Below, piece after piece: positions 22,330 through 33,620 of a stretch of 64,000 nt of DNA (its first letter is position 1; each line of letters starts with the position of its first letter). The notes below the pieces were generated by a model that was not told where the DNA came from, did not search any database, and was given only the letters and a program-made list of their open reading frames with translations. The DNA lies in contig OY720644.1 in assembly GCA_963169105.1 (NCBI GenBank), forward strand, positions 2,811,001-2,875,000. Reading direction: 5' to 3'. Source of the DNA: Ceriagrion tenellum. Taxonomy: Eukaryota > Arthropoda > Insecta > Odonata > Coenagrionidae. A program made the position numbers and the translations under genes.

Positions 22330-23190
22330 GCATCATCCCCCGAATGGCTAATATCGAATCTGTACAATACCTCGGAGTTAAACTAATTAGTGATCTCTCG
22401 TGAAGCAAACATATTCGGGAAATAACTGGTCAAGTAAATTGGGACTTGTATTTGAGTACATAGAAAGTGCCAAGAAAAAGTCAGAAAAATTAGCTACTTC
22501 TGCCTTGTTAGATGTCATTTGGAATGCGCTGCCAGTGTTAGGGATTATCATGAGGTAGGCTTAAAAACAGAGTTGAGACGTGTGCAGAGAATATCAGCAG
22601 GATACGTGAAAGGCCGTTATAGTAGTCTTGTATGTGTTACTGATCTCTTCCTGGAACTGGGATAAGAATCGCTTTCAGACCACCCATTGAAAATTTTACT
22701 CAGCCAATTATTTCAATTCAACACAATTACTTTTCAGACAAAGTTATCAAAATCTTAAGAAATCCAAAATACTACGGTAGATCAGATCATAGGAATAAAT
22801 TAAGGGAAACAGATTGTAGAAGAGACAGGTATGAAATATCGTTTATCCCGCGATCGATAAGAAACCATAATGACTCCGTTAAGACTTTGAACTAGGTTAA
22901 TTGACAGGTAGTGTAGTTGATTAAATCGTATACCCCCTAATGCATATTTCCAAATCTGCCGAGTAGTGCTAACGCCATGTTTTACCTGCTCCATGCATGC
23001 CTCATGTATCACGTGTATATACTTGCATTATGGATCAATTTAGCAGTATCTATAAAATTTTTAGCATAGCCAAAGTGTGGTGCTTGTTGGATAAGTTTAT
23101 TAACTGCACTCTATTGCATATTGGTGATAAGTCATCACCTGCCAAACACCCTTGAGGTGTCTTGCTGGGTAATATATGCATGTAGAGGTG
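22330..23190 (+). mobile_element. CR1-like LINE 3' end, strongly decayed
   Basis: Scattered frames read YLGVKLISDLS, then ELRRVQRIS, ILRNPKYYGRSDHRNKLRE and ISFIPRSIRNHNDS. These match the CR1-like C-terminus. The 3' tail near 23,140-23,190 is CACCTGCCAAACACCCTTG, then a degenerate GCTGGGTAATATATGCATG. Older than the other copies by divergence. Confidence 0.65.
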
Positions 23191-23289
23191 AAAAGGTACC
23201 ACACTTTTACTGTCTCATCCGAGGGAATTCCTATTTTATAGACGCCTGATAAGTCCTCGATTATCTTCCCGCGGACTACAACCTTGGCG

Positions 23290-23984
23290 TGGTGGAAGTC
23301 CAGTGATCCCCTAGAGCTGGACTGGCGGGAGGAATTAATATTGTTCCCGACAGGGCCACCCATGCCAGACAGGTCGAAGGTTAGGAGCCAAACAAAATGT
23401 AGCCCCGTGACAGTCTCATGGAGATCACACTGTTGGGAAGCGGAGGTAAGAATTCCCTCCCAACTATCAACTACCTAGAAATATGAAAGTCACTCAAAGA
23501 AAATTGAATACTGGCAAATACGGGATGCAACCCATTGGGGCGGGTGTCGGACCCGGAAGCGGGGGAGGCAAGACCCCTAAGGTCGACATCTTACAAAATA
23601 CTTGCACAACAGAGTATCACAGGATACAAGGACCTCGGAAGATAAGGAGAAGAAAAATAAGAGGAGAAATGTACCGATAAAAATGGGGACTTGGTGCGTT
23701 AGGACAATGATGAGGGCTGGGAATCTGAAAAACACCAAACGAGATATGGGTAGAGGGAAGATGGATGCCTTGGGACAGTGCGAAGTGAGATGGAAGGACA
23801 GTGGGAACTACTGGAGTGATAGTTACAGGGTAATCTATAGTGGTGGAGTTGACAGTCTACGTGCGGTACATATAGCATTGAACACACAATTGGGGATGAG
23901 GGTAGTAAATATTAAACAGGTGAGCCACGGGATACTAGTGGTAGAAATATAAGCACGCCCTACAAATTCCGTATTAGTCCAATA
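23290..23984 (+). pseudogene. Endonuclease-RT type LINE: 5' region and EEP endonuclease start
   Basis: A GC-richer leader (23,290-23,680) precedes the 23,602-23,952 frame, which reads MGTWCVRTMMRAGNLKNTKR, LGQCEVRWKDSGNYWSDSYR and VIYSGGVDSL. This is the N-terminal half of an AP-endonuclease-like (EEP) domain, with GTWCVRT in place of the usual GTWNVRT and an E in CEVRW. It ends at a stop after LVVEI and is followed by unrelated repeat sequence. The Asn-to-Cys change would impair metal binding. Confidence 0.75.
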
Positions 23985-24113
23985 ACGGTTGGAGGATGCG
24001 ATGAGCACCTCAGAAGCGGAGTAAGAAGAATGGGAAGAAGCATCTGCGACGTAGCAGCGACGAGATGGCCAAGAGACTATGGCTAAGGGTTGAGGTCATT
24101 GCACTGTGGAATG
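23985..24113 (+). repeat. Dispersed repeat, family unknown, copy 1
   Basis: About 125 bp from GGAGGATGCGATGAGCACCT to GAGGTCATTGCACTGTGGAA are found in reverse orientation at 26,538-26,620 and 27,173-27,235. It follows the broken endonuclease frame but is not clearly part of that LINE. Confidence 0.7.
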
Positions 24114-24383
24114 CGTGATACATCAGCGTTGTTAGAACTGGGCAGTTTTTTCTGCTAACGCTCGACAAAAGGTAGGCTGGGTGTCAAGTATTGCAGGATG
24201 AATTTTGTAAGTACCTGGGTCAGGAGTGGACAACGCTTGATACGCGTATCAAACGTGGCACGTCGATGACGTGTTTCTGTCTCGTTCTTCCTTACATTTG
24301 CCTCGAATGATGAAGTATTAGCGAATACTGAATAAATAAAACAAGATCACTTGTAACTTGGTAGTATGACATTTTATCAATAT

Positions 24384-24685
24384 AAAATGTATAACTTTTA
24401 CAATACCACAAATATAAAGAAAACTGCCACGACCCGTGTTTCAGTGCAAGAGCACCATCTCCAGGTGAAGATAGTCATGGTCGGAATCACCTTTTTTATG
24501 CAAAACCATTGAAGGGGGGAGGGGAGAATGGAAGGGGGAGTAAAGGAGAGGGTGGGGTTAAAAAACGGGAGGGGGGGGGAACTTAAGGATCGAGGTTAGT
24601 AAGATGGTGCTCATGCACTGAAACCCGGGTCGTGCCAGTTGTATTTATATTTGTGGTACATATTGTAAAAGTTATACATTTTTAA
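24384..24685. mobile_element. Penelope-type inverted end pair
   Basis: Arms at about 24,384-24,461 and 24,600-24,685 are inverted repeats around a G-rich spacer similar in character to the 3' segment of the 4.5 kb element. The right arm keeps GAAAC (24,620-24,624), loop CCGG and GTC (24,629-24,631), with stem II TGGTGC...GCACT. The left arm has the core as CTGGAGA and GAAAC followed by ACGG. Both hammerhead motifs are degraded at the CUGAUGA box. Confidence 0.65.
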
Positions 24686-24972
24686 TCGAATACAGAATGT
24701 AACAGTAGAGTACGACCAAACCTTCAGGGCGCATTTCTCACACTTAGAAGAAGAAAACGTGCTCTGTGGGTATGGGTCTCGAAACGATTTGCTTTTATGT
24801 TATAATTTATTTTCCACAACTCTTTATAGTACGTTAATCTTGGGAAACACACAGAAACAGAATTTACCAGTGTACCCTTCAAAAAATCGTTTTAACATTA
24901 AATATCAAAAATATTTTGGTGTCAATACATGTTAAATTTAAGATTTTCGGCGTGACTTGGTGAAATTACTTC
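24686..24972. other. AT-rich unassigned sequence
   Basis: Nothing recognised. Confidence 0.4.
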
Positions 24973-25208
24973 ATGTTGAAATGAATAACTTTGTGAATTT
25001 CACATGGGTGACTTTAATAACGACCATTTTCGTCGCTGTGCGACATCATCAGGTACAAATACAAAATACAGGAAATGCACAATCATATAATACACTGAGT
25101 CAATGATATATGGTTGTGCATTTCCCGTGTGATGACGTCGCACAGCGACGAAACTGATCGTTATTAAAGTCACCCATGTGAAATTCACAAAGTTATTCAT
25201 TTCAACAT
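24973..25208. mobile_element. Palindromic element with paired hammerhead-like motifs
   Basis: Outer arms of about 80 bp (24,973 inward and 25,208 inward) are inverted repeats, and the inner part (GGAAATGCACAA...TTGTGCATTTCC) is also inverted. The minus strand carries CTGATGA, stem II GTCGC/GCGAC with loop ACA, GAAA and a GTC triplet. The plus strand carries GTGATGA, CGTCGC/GCGACG, GAAAC and an ATC triplet. One side thus keeps a full core and the other has one core change. No protein coding is present. Confidence 0.65.
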
Positions 25209-25800
25209 CAATACATCAACCTGCCGTCGCATTGAATCCTGGCTGCGCTGATTCATTCGTCATTGGAGTACTGTCTATTCATCATTGGAATACTGTCTAT
25301 GGTTTCGCATCAATCCACAAATACGAACACGAAGGCACTCTTGAATCTTTTACGGGGGTTCGACGCACAATAGCTTTCAAGTACCGCCTCGAATTTCGGA
25401 CCAGTGGGATTGGGTGGAGAGGGCGAGGCGGCGATTAGCTCCGAAGCCAACTTATCCATCTGTCACCGCATCCGTAATTTCAAAATGAGAGTTCTAACAT
25501 GTACTTTCCTCTTCTAGGGGTGAGGAATGCGTCCTGAAAGTTAAGCGGTCACCATTTTGTTAGATCTCATATATCCTTTCATTCTCTAAATAGTGACCAC
25601 CTGCCAAGACCTTCCACAATGGCGCATGGCAGGAGGTTGACCACCTTTACAAAAGTAGGGGTTGGAAAAAAGGAATTAGGGGAGGGTAGTTGAAAATTAT
25701 TGGCTGGGTTTTGATTAATCCGTATCATACAATGTCTTTGTTGTAGACTTGATTCAATGGGGTTGTTCGAAAAACATATCGCTCAATTGATCGAATACAT
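25209..25800. other. Unassigned sequence
   Basis: A short imperfect duplication (CATTGGARTACTGTCTAT) lies near 25,260-25,305. Nothing else was recognised. Confidence 0.4.
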
Positions 25801-26160
25801 AATGATGATGATGGTACATACATACATACAAACCAGTCACGTCATTCCCTTCCGGGGTAGGCAGAGTCACCAAGTTTCACTCATAAATACATATTTGTAC
25901 ACCTAACCCCGCTTCAATTATTTCATCCATACTGACCTATCCTTGCAGACCTCTTTTGCTTTATTTACCATCATACACTGCTTCACACACGCCCTCCTGT
26001 TTTTAAGACTCCTAACATTCCTCCTCCTAAGAATTTCCTCAACCACATTCAACCATAACTTTCTCGGCCTACTTCTGCCTCTCGCACCATTCATTCCACT
26101 CTCATATATCTGTTTCGTTATTCGACTCTCATCCATTCTCTCAACATGGCCAAACCAACG
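25801..26160 (-). mobile_element. LINE 3' end, endonuclease-RT type
   Basis: The minus-strand frame at 25,918-26,136 reads MDESRITKQIYESGMNGARG, RSRPRKLWLNVVEEILRRR and KAKEVCKDRSVWMK, the conserved post-RT C-terminus with the (G)RPRxxW motif. A 3' UTR follows with a short ATGT/TACA repeat and ATCATCATC near 25,803-25,830. The rest of the element is absent. Confidence 0.75.
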
Positions 26161-26537
26161 AAGAACAAAGGTGATGGTAAGTTATAAACATCGATACAGG
26201 TCAGAACATAACTGATGAACCCGTTCGATTGTTCAAATTTTGTTATACTTTTTCCCTCTTTTTCAGGTAAGTTCCCTCGAGCCCTGTGAAATGTGCGAAT
26301 TAAATTCCTTGTTCGGGTATCCTTCGCTAGAATACAGATTGAGGGTGAGTTGGTAATTTAACTTTTGTAGCATTGGCGGGTAAAACGGCAGCGGAAGAGA
26401 CAGAGGCAGTGGACGCTGTGGAGGCCGTGGGAATATTGAAACGAGTACCAAACGGAGGTGGGTGCCGAATGGGAGGTTCTGGAAGAGTGAGAGGGGAGAG
26501 AGGATTCCACGTTGCATTTGGGGAATCATATTCATAT
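26161..26537. other. Unassigned sequence
   Basis: The 60- and 85-codon frames here show no domain. Confidence 0.35.
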
Positions 26538-27235
26538 CATTCCACAGTGCAATGACCTCAACCCTTAGCGATGGTCTCTTAACCATCTGGTCGCTGCTTC
26601 GTCGCAGATGCTTCTTCTGGGTGTCCAGCAGCCGGGCATTTGAAAATTCCCGGAGATTTCCAGGTTTTCCAGACATCATTTTTATTTTTCCAGAGGAAAT
26701 ATTGATTTTTTCTCGTTAATTAAAAGAGAATGTTCGGTATGTTTTTTGGGTGATAAAACGTAAGGATTATTTTTAAACTTGCATATTTGTAGGAAAATAA
26801 ACACAAAATTTTAAAATAGTTTGAGAGATAATCACATTACCACCCATTCCTTAGATTTAAAAATTGCCATGCTGGTGCTCCGGAACAAGGTTATATTACA
26901 GCCATACTTTGCTATGAATAGCATTGATATAAAATGATCAACAACTTAAAAAACTGAAGGAATTGACTTTTTTCCTTATTTTGCTAAATGCGACAACGCA
27001 AGGGAAATTTGACTTCGCAACTTGCCGAAAAAGGCACATTGCTTCCGTTGCTGTTTTATTTATTGACACCACAGAAAATTCCAGTCAATTCGATATTTCC
27101 CTGAGATTTCCAGTGAAAATAAAATTCCCAAAGATTTTCCGGTCTTCCCGGTTTTCCAGAGTGCTGGACACACTGGGTTCTTCGTCTTCCTACTCCGTTT
27201 CCGAGGTGCTCATCGCATCCTCCGACCGTCATCCG
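26538..27235 (-). repeat. Dispersed repeat copy 2, interrupted by a TIR element
   Basis: The two parts, 26,538-26,620 and 27,173-27,235, are together colinear with the reverse complement of 23,985-24,113. The break coincides exactly with the ends of the TIR element at 26,621-27,172, so the order of insertion is clear. Confidence 0.7.
26621..27172 (+). mobile_element. AT-rich TIR element, full-length 552 bp
   Basis: It begins GTGTCCAGCA and ends TGCTGGACAC, a 10-bp terminal inverted repeat. CTGG(G) lies next to both ends (26,617-26,621 and 27,174-27,178). Internal words such as GATTTCCAGGTTTTCC recur in both halves in opposite orientation. No transposase is encoded. The truncated copy at 8,460 matches the left part. 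Confidence 0.7.
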
Positions 27236-28199
27236 CCCAAAAACAACGCTCCAATCATATTCACTGCAAAGCGAGACGCATTCTCAGAATTATAATATTT
27301 ATTATTTCAGAAAAAGGAATTTGACTATACAATTAATTAATACATAAATTTCGTGAAATTAGGCACCCCATAAGAATCCTTGCGTTGGGGTTGCCATCAA
27401 ATGAATAATTTGTGCTCGGCAGAGTTGCATTTATAATTACAGAAAGTTTAAGCATAGGTAACAAATCAACAAAACATGAGTGTTCCGCGTAACAAAAACA
27501 AAATGCATTTTTATGGTGCACTTTACAGAAGAAGCAACATGGCGAAAACAATGCAGAAACAAGGCACATTGAATATCATAGTAAAATGAGATGGCAAGAA
27601 CAAGAGATTAAAGAATAAATGACATTTGATATTTAAATATACAGAAAACTGAGAAGGAACTAACAATTGGGTGGATGGTACATAATTGTACAAGATATTT
27701 TCTATGTCCTTTCGAGCAAACAACCATTTTCTTAACAAGGTTAGTAATTTTACTTCACTCCTAACAGAATACATTTCTCTAGGTAACCGGACAAAAACTT
27801 TAGGTGCAATATAGAGGTATCAGTTTTTAAATGCTTCAACATAATGTCTAGGAATTCTAATATTAGCACTATTTCAGATCATTGATTTGTAATTGCACGG
27901 TTTATTACATTGACCTCCTCGATTATAAAAGACACGGAGAACCTTGTAGACAAATAAGCGTCTTAGTGGTACAATTTTTAATTGTAGATATAACGGAAAG
28001 GAGGAAGCCGTGCACTAAGAATGTAGCGTATAATTTTGTTCGTTTTATACGTAAAGGCCGAACATTCGAATACGTGGGTCCTTTCCAACGCCGATTATTA
28101 GAAGAGGTGAGGGAGTGAACAGTAGTGAACGTAAGACATCATCTGTGGAGATGTGGGACAGGGAAGCTCGAAGGCAGGGAGGCAGGCAGTATCCAATCC
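27236..28199. other. AT-rich unassigned sequence
   Basis: Overlapping short frames are present without domains. Confidence 0.4.
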
Positions 28200-28470
28200 A
28201 ATCCGGCGGGGAACTCTCAACGGAAAGGACTCGCGTGCTATGTTTCGTGAAGTTCGGAGGAGTACGTGCGAGCACCGCTAGGGGGTCGCGCGGAGATAAA
28301 CGAGCCTTCGTTCGAGTCGCTTCCGCGAGGGGGGGGGGGGCGCGTGACGTCACGTGGGCGCGCCGCGGCGGCCAGGGGGTGGAAGGGGGTGGGTAGGTAG
28401 GCGCTTGGCAGTGGGTGCGGCGAGAGGGGGAGGAGAAGGAGCTCGGAGGATGAGACGGGGGGTAAGTTAT
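28200..28470. promoter_or_regulatory. CpG-rich candidate promoter with CRE/E-box and splice-donor-like site
   Basis: This stretch is the richest in CG dinucleotides in the window. TGACGTCACGTG at 28,345-28,356 overlaps a palindromic CRE (TGACGTCA) with an E-box (CACGTG). It sits between a G12 run (28,329-28,340) and GGGCGCGCCGCGG. Downstream on the plus strand, GGTAAGTTAT at 28,461-28,470 matches a 5' splice site. Together these fit a promoter with a first non-coding exon, but no coding exon is recognisable within the window. A chance GC-rich block is the alternative. Confidence 0.4.
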
Positions 28471-29810
28471 TAAAGCCACAGGAATTCCACAGGCGCCGCA
28501 GTGATTTCTCCTTTGATTCCCCACGAATTAATGGGACACGCTCAGGGTAGAATATGCCTTTCAAGATGAAGGGAAGGTTTCCAAGGCGACTGCGAGAGTC
28601 GGGAGAAAGTCTTAAGGTGGTTGGTACGATTTTTATCAACAAATTTGTGTGAAAATTTGCATACTAGGGGATACTTATTAGCAAAATGCATGAATGAAGG
28701 GAACAAAATTGCATGTTACTGTTTTGCGTATTTTAACACGTGTGGCCTAATGGCACATGACATCTATTTTGAAATAATAATGGGATTACATACGTAGAGA
28801 TCTTCCTATAAGAACAAATTAATGCGTTCCATATATTTATAACGGCGGTTTCCGAATATCAAGGGGCCACTCCGATTAAGAAACACGGATACGCATATGT
28901 TTTTTGCTTAAATTTCGAAATCCGCGCCGTAAACTCAGGTCATAAAAATTATTTAAATAAGGCGAAAATTTTACAATATTAACTCCTTAATTATAATATA
29001 ATATTTTAATTATTATTATATTTAACTTAAAATTAAAAAATAAAAAAATTCAAACATAAATTCCATCATTATTTATATTAATGGCGATTTCCGCTGTATA
29101 ATCACATGTACTTAAGTGAAATGTGGTACAAAAGTTTTAAACTCGCTAGTAAACTTACTTAAATGTGCCCTCAATTACTCAGCGCTCGAGTAACCGTAAC
29201 ACTGAACAAATCAAATATCAGCCATGGATCGCTGATGAAGGAAAAGTCGAAGAAGGTGATAGAATGATCTCAGTGGAATCCTTCGAGGATAAAGTAAAAG
29301 AAAAGTAGGCGCAGTTGAGATGAATGACCCGATTTGCATGCGACTCATCCAATGTCATTTGCCGCGGTTATACCCAAAGAAAAAAACTGAAGAATTTGGT
29401 TATTAAGGCTCTAGCGACGAAGTAAAAACTGGAGTGATAAAAGGCGATTATCATTGAGTCACAAGAAAAAAAACCGAGGCCGCTGCCGCGAGGAACGTAA
29501 AAGGGTTAGGGCGCAAGGGTAAAGGGATAAAGGCGTCAGTCGGATAAAGTTGAGAAGGGGGAGGATGTCGTCTAATATGAGGATTGGGGTGCGTGTGAGC
29601 AGCGGGATATGGCAGGAGTTGATAGAGTTTCACGGTAGTAACATCTCGCTTTTATTAGTCGAGGGGGGGAATGAAGAGACGGGAAAGAATCCAAAGAAGA
29701 GGAGAAATCCAAAGGGGAGAATGCGGACGTTGATGCGACAACGTGTGAAAGGGACATAGAAATTTTACGCGGGGAATTTTCTAGAGAAAGACCGCAAGAG
29801 GCTTCATTAA
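28471..29810. other. Unassigned, AT-rich after 28,700
   Basis: No domain was recognised. If a gene starts at 28.2-28.47 kb this would be its first intron. Confidence 0.35.
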
Positions 29811-30469
29811 CAGGGTGGCTACTGATATCCAATTTTAAAATTCCCTGACCTTTCCCTGACTTTTCCCTGATGAATTTACCAATTTCCCTGACCGATCGCC
29901 AAAAGGTCACCTGTCATTGGAATTTTTTTTCTGCTGAATTAAATTTTCTACGGCATCTTTACATTTTCAAAATTTTCTAAACATCGTCTCGTATTTTTAG
30001 AACTGCAAGCATGTGTTTACTATCAGCTAGAGTATTCCTGCGACCTCTCGACCTGAATTGTGGAAGTTAAAAAAAACGAGGGGTAAAATTTTCCAAACAG
30101 CATAGCCTCGGTTTCCTTATGATGAGCGAAAAATATTGTGATCATGACTTTTAACACAACTAGGAATATATCACAATAAGGATACACAAAAAGGATACAT
30201 TTTACGCCTGATTCACGACTAAATAACTAAGATTCACAGCTCAATACTCCACGAATTAATGGGGCTTATTCCAAGCACGTCAGCGACGGAAGTTAGTTTC
30301 AGTTGGTGAAATAAAGTGCGGGAATGACTGGCCGATAAACGTCATGGTAGAAAAATAACGAGGATTTTCTACCCCAGTTTCTCCCTGACTGTTACGAGAA
30401 TTCCCTGACTTTTCCAGAAATTCCAAATTCCCTGACAATTCCAGGTTTTCCCTGACAATCGCCATCCTG
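29811..30469. mobile_element. Non-autonomous TIR element with subterminal CCCTGAC repeats
   Basis: The ends are CAGGGTGGC at 29,811 and GCCATCCTG at 30,469, flanked by ATTAA on both sides (29,806-29,810 and 30,470-30,474). Both ends carry repeated AATTCCCTGAC/TTTCCCTGA words as subterminal repeats. There is no transposase. The CAGGG start recalls hAT elements, but the 5-bp flank does not match an 8-bp hAT duplication. Confidence 0.65.
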
Positions 30470-30559
30470 ATTAAGAAGGCCCCAATGCGAAACGCTTTCT
30501 TCCAATCTTCGTCATTTGGTCCATGACCACAAAAATATCCGTCCTCTATGAGGGTAAGG

Positions 30560-30935
30560 ATGTAAAGGAGAGACTGGCAATGGGTCCAGCGATGTATGGG
30601 GCAGAAACGTGGTCTCTGAGAAAGGACGACGAGAAAACTCCGTATGCTTTCGAGATGTGGACGTGGAGGAGGATGAACAAGGCTCGGTAGACGGAAAGAA
30701 AGACAAACGAGGAAGGGCATATTGGAGGAAACTACTGCGTGATATCAGGCGTAGGCACGGTAGGTGACTGAATGAAAGGGGTTGCTCGAGGCAGAGGCAA
30801 AGGGAGGGTATGACGCAAGCGAGGAAGGGGAAGAAAGAGAATAGGTTTTGAGGACGGGATGGGAAGGACCGGAGTTAAACAGAGATGAGGATTGGGACAT
30901 TGTTCGTTCATTGCTCCATTCATCTATTCGGACAA
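30560..30935 (+). mobile_element. LINE 3' fragment, endonuclease-RT type
   Basis: The plus strand reads ERLAMGPAMYGAETWSLRKD, AFEMWTWRRMNKAR and TERKTNEE, then RKRGRGRKRIGFEDGM. These are the post-RT motifs of the family also seen at 7,420 and 20,655. Stops and frameshifts are present. Confidence 0.7.
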
Positions 30936-31035
30936 ATTTTACCGACCCTAAGAGGAGTTAAGAGGATAGGTGTTCACCATGACTTTAACTGACTTCCACT
31001 CAAACAAATATGTGATACTCAAGGGTAATAATTTA

Positions 31036-31556
31036 TATCTACATTATACCCCGCGAGCCGCCCCATGAGCGTGTGGCAGGGGGTGGTAGGTCACCAGCCG
31101 TGTAAAGATGTAAAATATTTGGAGGTGAAATGGTGACATGTCCTATGAGAGTGTGTTTAGCGGAGCTCAATTTTTATTGAGGTCGCTTATTGTTCGCGGA
31201 AAGAACGAGTTTTTGTATCTATCTGTTCGGCAGAGCATCTATATTATTTTATCGCATCTGTCAGACCTAGAAATGTAGTGAGGCGTCATGATAATATTCT
31301 CTCTTTCGCTCTGAAACACACCAGTTCTAAATATCTCAAGCAGCCTAGGCCTAGCGTGTAGCCTTCGAGACTCTAGTGGCTCCCGCCTTAATTCCTCTAA
31401 AAGTTGTGAGACACTATATGTACGCTCGTAGCGGTTTTTAACGAAGCGCGTTGCTATTCTTTGTATTTTGTTAATTTTTTTGGTTAAATCTTGATGACCA
31501 GGGTCCCAAATGCTCGCGGCGTATTTGAGGTAATAATAAAGCAACCTCAACAAAAT
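31036..31556 (-). mobile_element. CR1-like LINE 3' end
   Basis: The minus-strand frame (31,239-31,553) reads YYYLKYAASIWDPGHQDLTK, KINKIQRIATRFVKNRYERT and LEELRREPLESRRLHARPRL, then SRSDRCDKI, with an early stop before the usual RTDRYKNS segment. The 3' UTR ends at the shared tail (GTGTGGCAGGGGGTG reversed) with ATGTAGATATAAA. It is 5'-truncated within the C-terminal region and is the same subfamily as 12,270. Confidence 0.85.
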
Positions 31557-32905
31557 TCAAACCACCCACTCTGGTATTTTAAAATGTTAACCTTAAATTA
31601 CATGGGATAGCATGTAGAAATGAAAGAGAATAGGAAAAAATATAGTATATATATACAAATCTGTTGCGGCTTCCTTTAGGACGCAGCTCGTCCTAAGGAC
31701 GGAAGAGTCACCAGGAGGAGGAAGCCTAAGTAACTGTTCAGGGAGAAGAACATCCGGATCCCAAAGGCAGAGGGAGGCGGGAGCGTATGAGTTGAAGGAT
31801 TGACTGCGCGGAGTGGTTGTGCAAGTGAAGGGCGCTAAAGGGGTTGGTGGTGGAGGTGGAGGGAGGGCGTAAATGGGGGGTCGAGACGAGGGAGGGCTCC
31901 ACGAGCGAGGCAAGAAACCAGGGGTGGTGGTAACGGGAGGGGGGCTGAGGGGGAGGGAGAGGATCGGGAAGAGCCCCTGGAGAATTAAGGGAAGGGACTG
32001 TGGAACGGAAGGGTGTTCGGGGTGAGATATTATTCGCAGTTTAATTGCGGAAGTTGTGACACAATTAGTGGCTGGGGCTTAAGACTATTCATCTCGCCGC
32101 TCTCCCCGAGAGATTGAAGAAGAATTAGGAAAGCAAAAGATAGTTGAGAAAAAAAATGTTGGGAGCATTTGGAAACGTATTTCAACACTGCATTGTTATG
32201 TAAATAGCCATAGCATTTCAATTATGCAACACAACATTGTGTATGAAAGTGAAGGAAAGGGAGAGTACGAGTAACTTTGAGGAATCGTGACATAGTTAAA
32301 GAATTTATCACTTTGAACTTTTCCACGCTGTTTTCAATAAGAAACATAAAACGATTGCGAAAATAACTATAAATTACAATATTTAATCAAATAATACACA
32401 GATTAAAATATAATAGCATAAAATTACAGTTGAAAATTATGAAATTATTTATTTTTTAACGACAGAACACAACGGACACATTTAAAAGGTCGATCAAAAT
32501 ACATACTTTTCCTCAATTTTTGAAAACTACTTTACAACGCGTTGCAACTCAAAGAGAAATCTTCAGGTAAAAGAAGACGAGTCTTTGAGTTAAAACTTGC
32601 AGTGTAGTTAAAAATACATTGAAAAAGTACCAATTTTGTTTCCTTACTTTGAATTTTTTCCATTGCATCAAACCTGTATCCAAAGAAAAAGGAATACCAT
32701 TTGGTACAGCATCGTGCTGCGAAGAAATAAGTGGAGATCTCCTGCAAAGCAATCATCAGATCAATTAAATAAACTATTGAAAATACCGATATCGCATTTA
32801 CTGGGAATAAGGGAATTACGGGTGAGATATTACTCGCACTTAAACGTCGGGAGTTGTAGATTACGATTAGCGGCTCAAGTATCATTGACACCGCTTCTTT
32901 TGGGA
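31557..32905. other. Unassigned sequence, G-rich at 31,680-32,000
   Basis: The G-rich stretch yields a proline-rich 106-codon minus frame that looks like composition, not coding. The overlapping frames at 32,532-32,908 have no domain. Confidence 0.4.
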
Positions 32906-32928
32906 TGAGAGAGAGGGAGAGGGAGAGT

Positions 32929-32963
<35 letters not shown>

Positions 32964-32974
32964 GGAGAGAGAGA

Positions 32975-33015
<41 letters not shown>
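32906..33015 (+). repeat. (GA)n microsatellite
   Basis: About 110 bp of GAGA with GGGAGA interruptions. The frames through it are artefacts. Confidence 0.95.
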
Positions 33016-33016
<1 letters not shown>

Positions 33017-33203
33017 GTTAAGGGAGAGATGCCAAACACATGGCAGGGAAAATGATAGTCAAGAGAAATGCCGCACAGTATTCGCTTTGCTATCCCGCAT
33101 TGCTCAGCAAGCTTTACATCGGATGAAAAGCGATGCATCGAATATCGCTAGGCATGGCATCGAATAGAATTTTGAAAAATACTGTCAAAAATTAAATTAC
33201 CCA

Positions 33204-33620
33204 TTATATTGAATAATAAATTTTAAGAATGCAGTCAACTCGATCAAATGTCCTGCTAAAATCAATCAAAACCAAAATTGTGAGCATTTTCTTATCAATA
33301 GCATGGTGGATATCATCAGTGACCTTCAATAAAACAGTCTGAGTGCTGTGACCACGGCGGAAACCTGATTGAAATGGGTCAAGCTTTCCACCATCGATGA
33401 TGTAGTCCATAACTCGTTGGTGGACTATTCCTTCGAGGACTTTGGAGAGAGAACAATGTATGGAAGTCGGTTTCCAATCAAGAGGAGAGGTATTTTCCAC
33501 TTTTGAATTGGTCTTGCAGTGGCTTTTATCCAAAGGCTAGGGAAGACAGAATGAGTCAAAGAATAGTTAAATATTACAATAATAGAAGGTGCGAGCTTAT
33601 CAATGGACCTCAGCACCATG
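33204..33620 (-). pseudogene. Reverse transcriptase fragment of a third LINE lineage
   Basis: The minus-strand frames read INYSLTHSVFPSLWIKATA-like text, then SIHCSLSKVLEGIVHQRVMD, GGKLDPFQSGFRRGHSTQTV, LLKVTDDIHHAIDKK and ILVLIDFSRTFDRVD. This is RT fingers to motif A, with the FSRTFD aspartate kept. The sequence differs from the CR1-like copies in the window. The frame breaks between 33,425 and 33,533 and stops after motif A. Confidence 0.8.

Noticed and set aside
24384..25208. CRISPR-like array
   Set aside because: The repeats are inverted pairs with long arms, not evenly spaced direct repeats, and the context is a eukaryotic repeat region.
28045..28642. 159- and 134-codon minus-strand frames over the CpG-rich block
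   Set aside because: They are rich in Pro, Ser and Arg because of base composition, overlap each other and a 93-codon plus frame, and contain no domain.
32875..33167. Frames rich in Leu-Ser or Arg-Glu
   Set aside because: They are translations of the (GA)n microsatellite.
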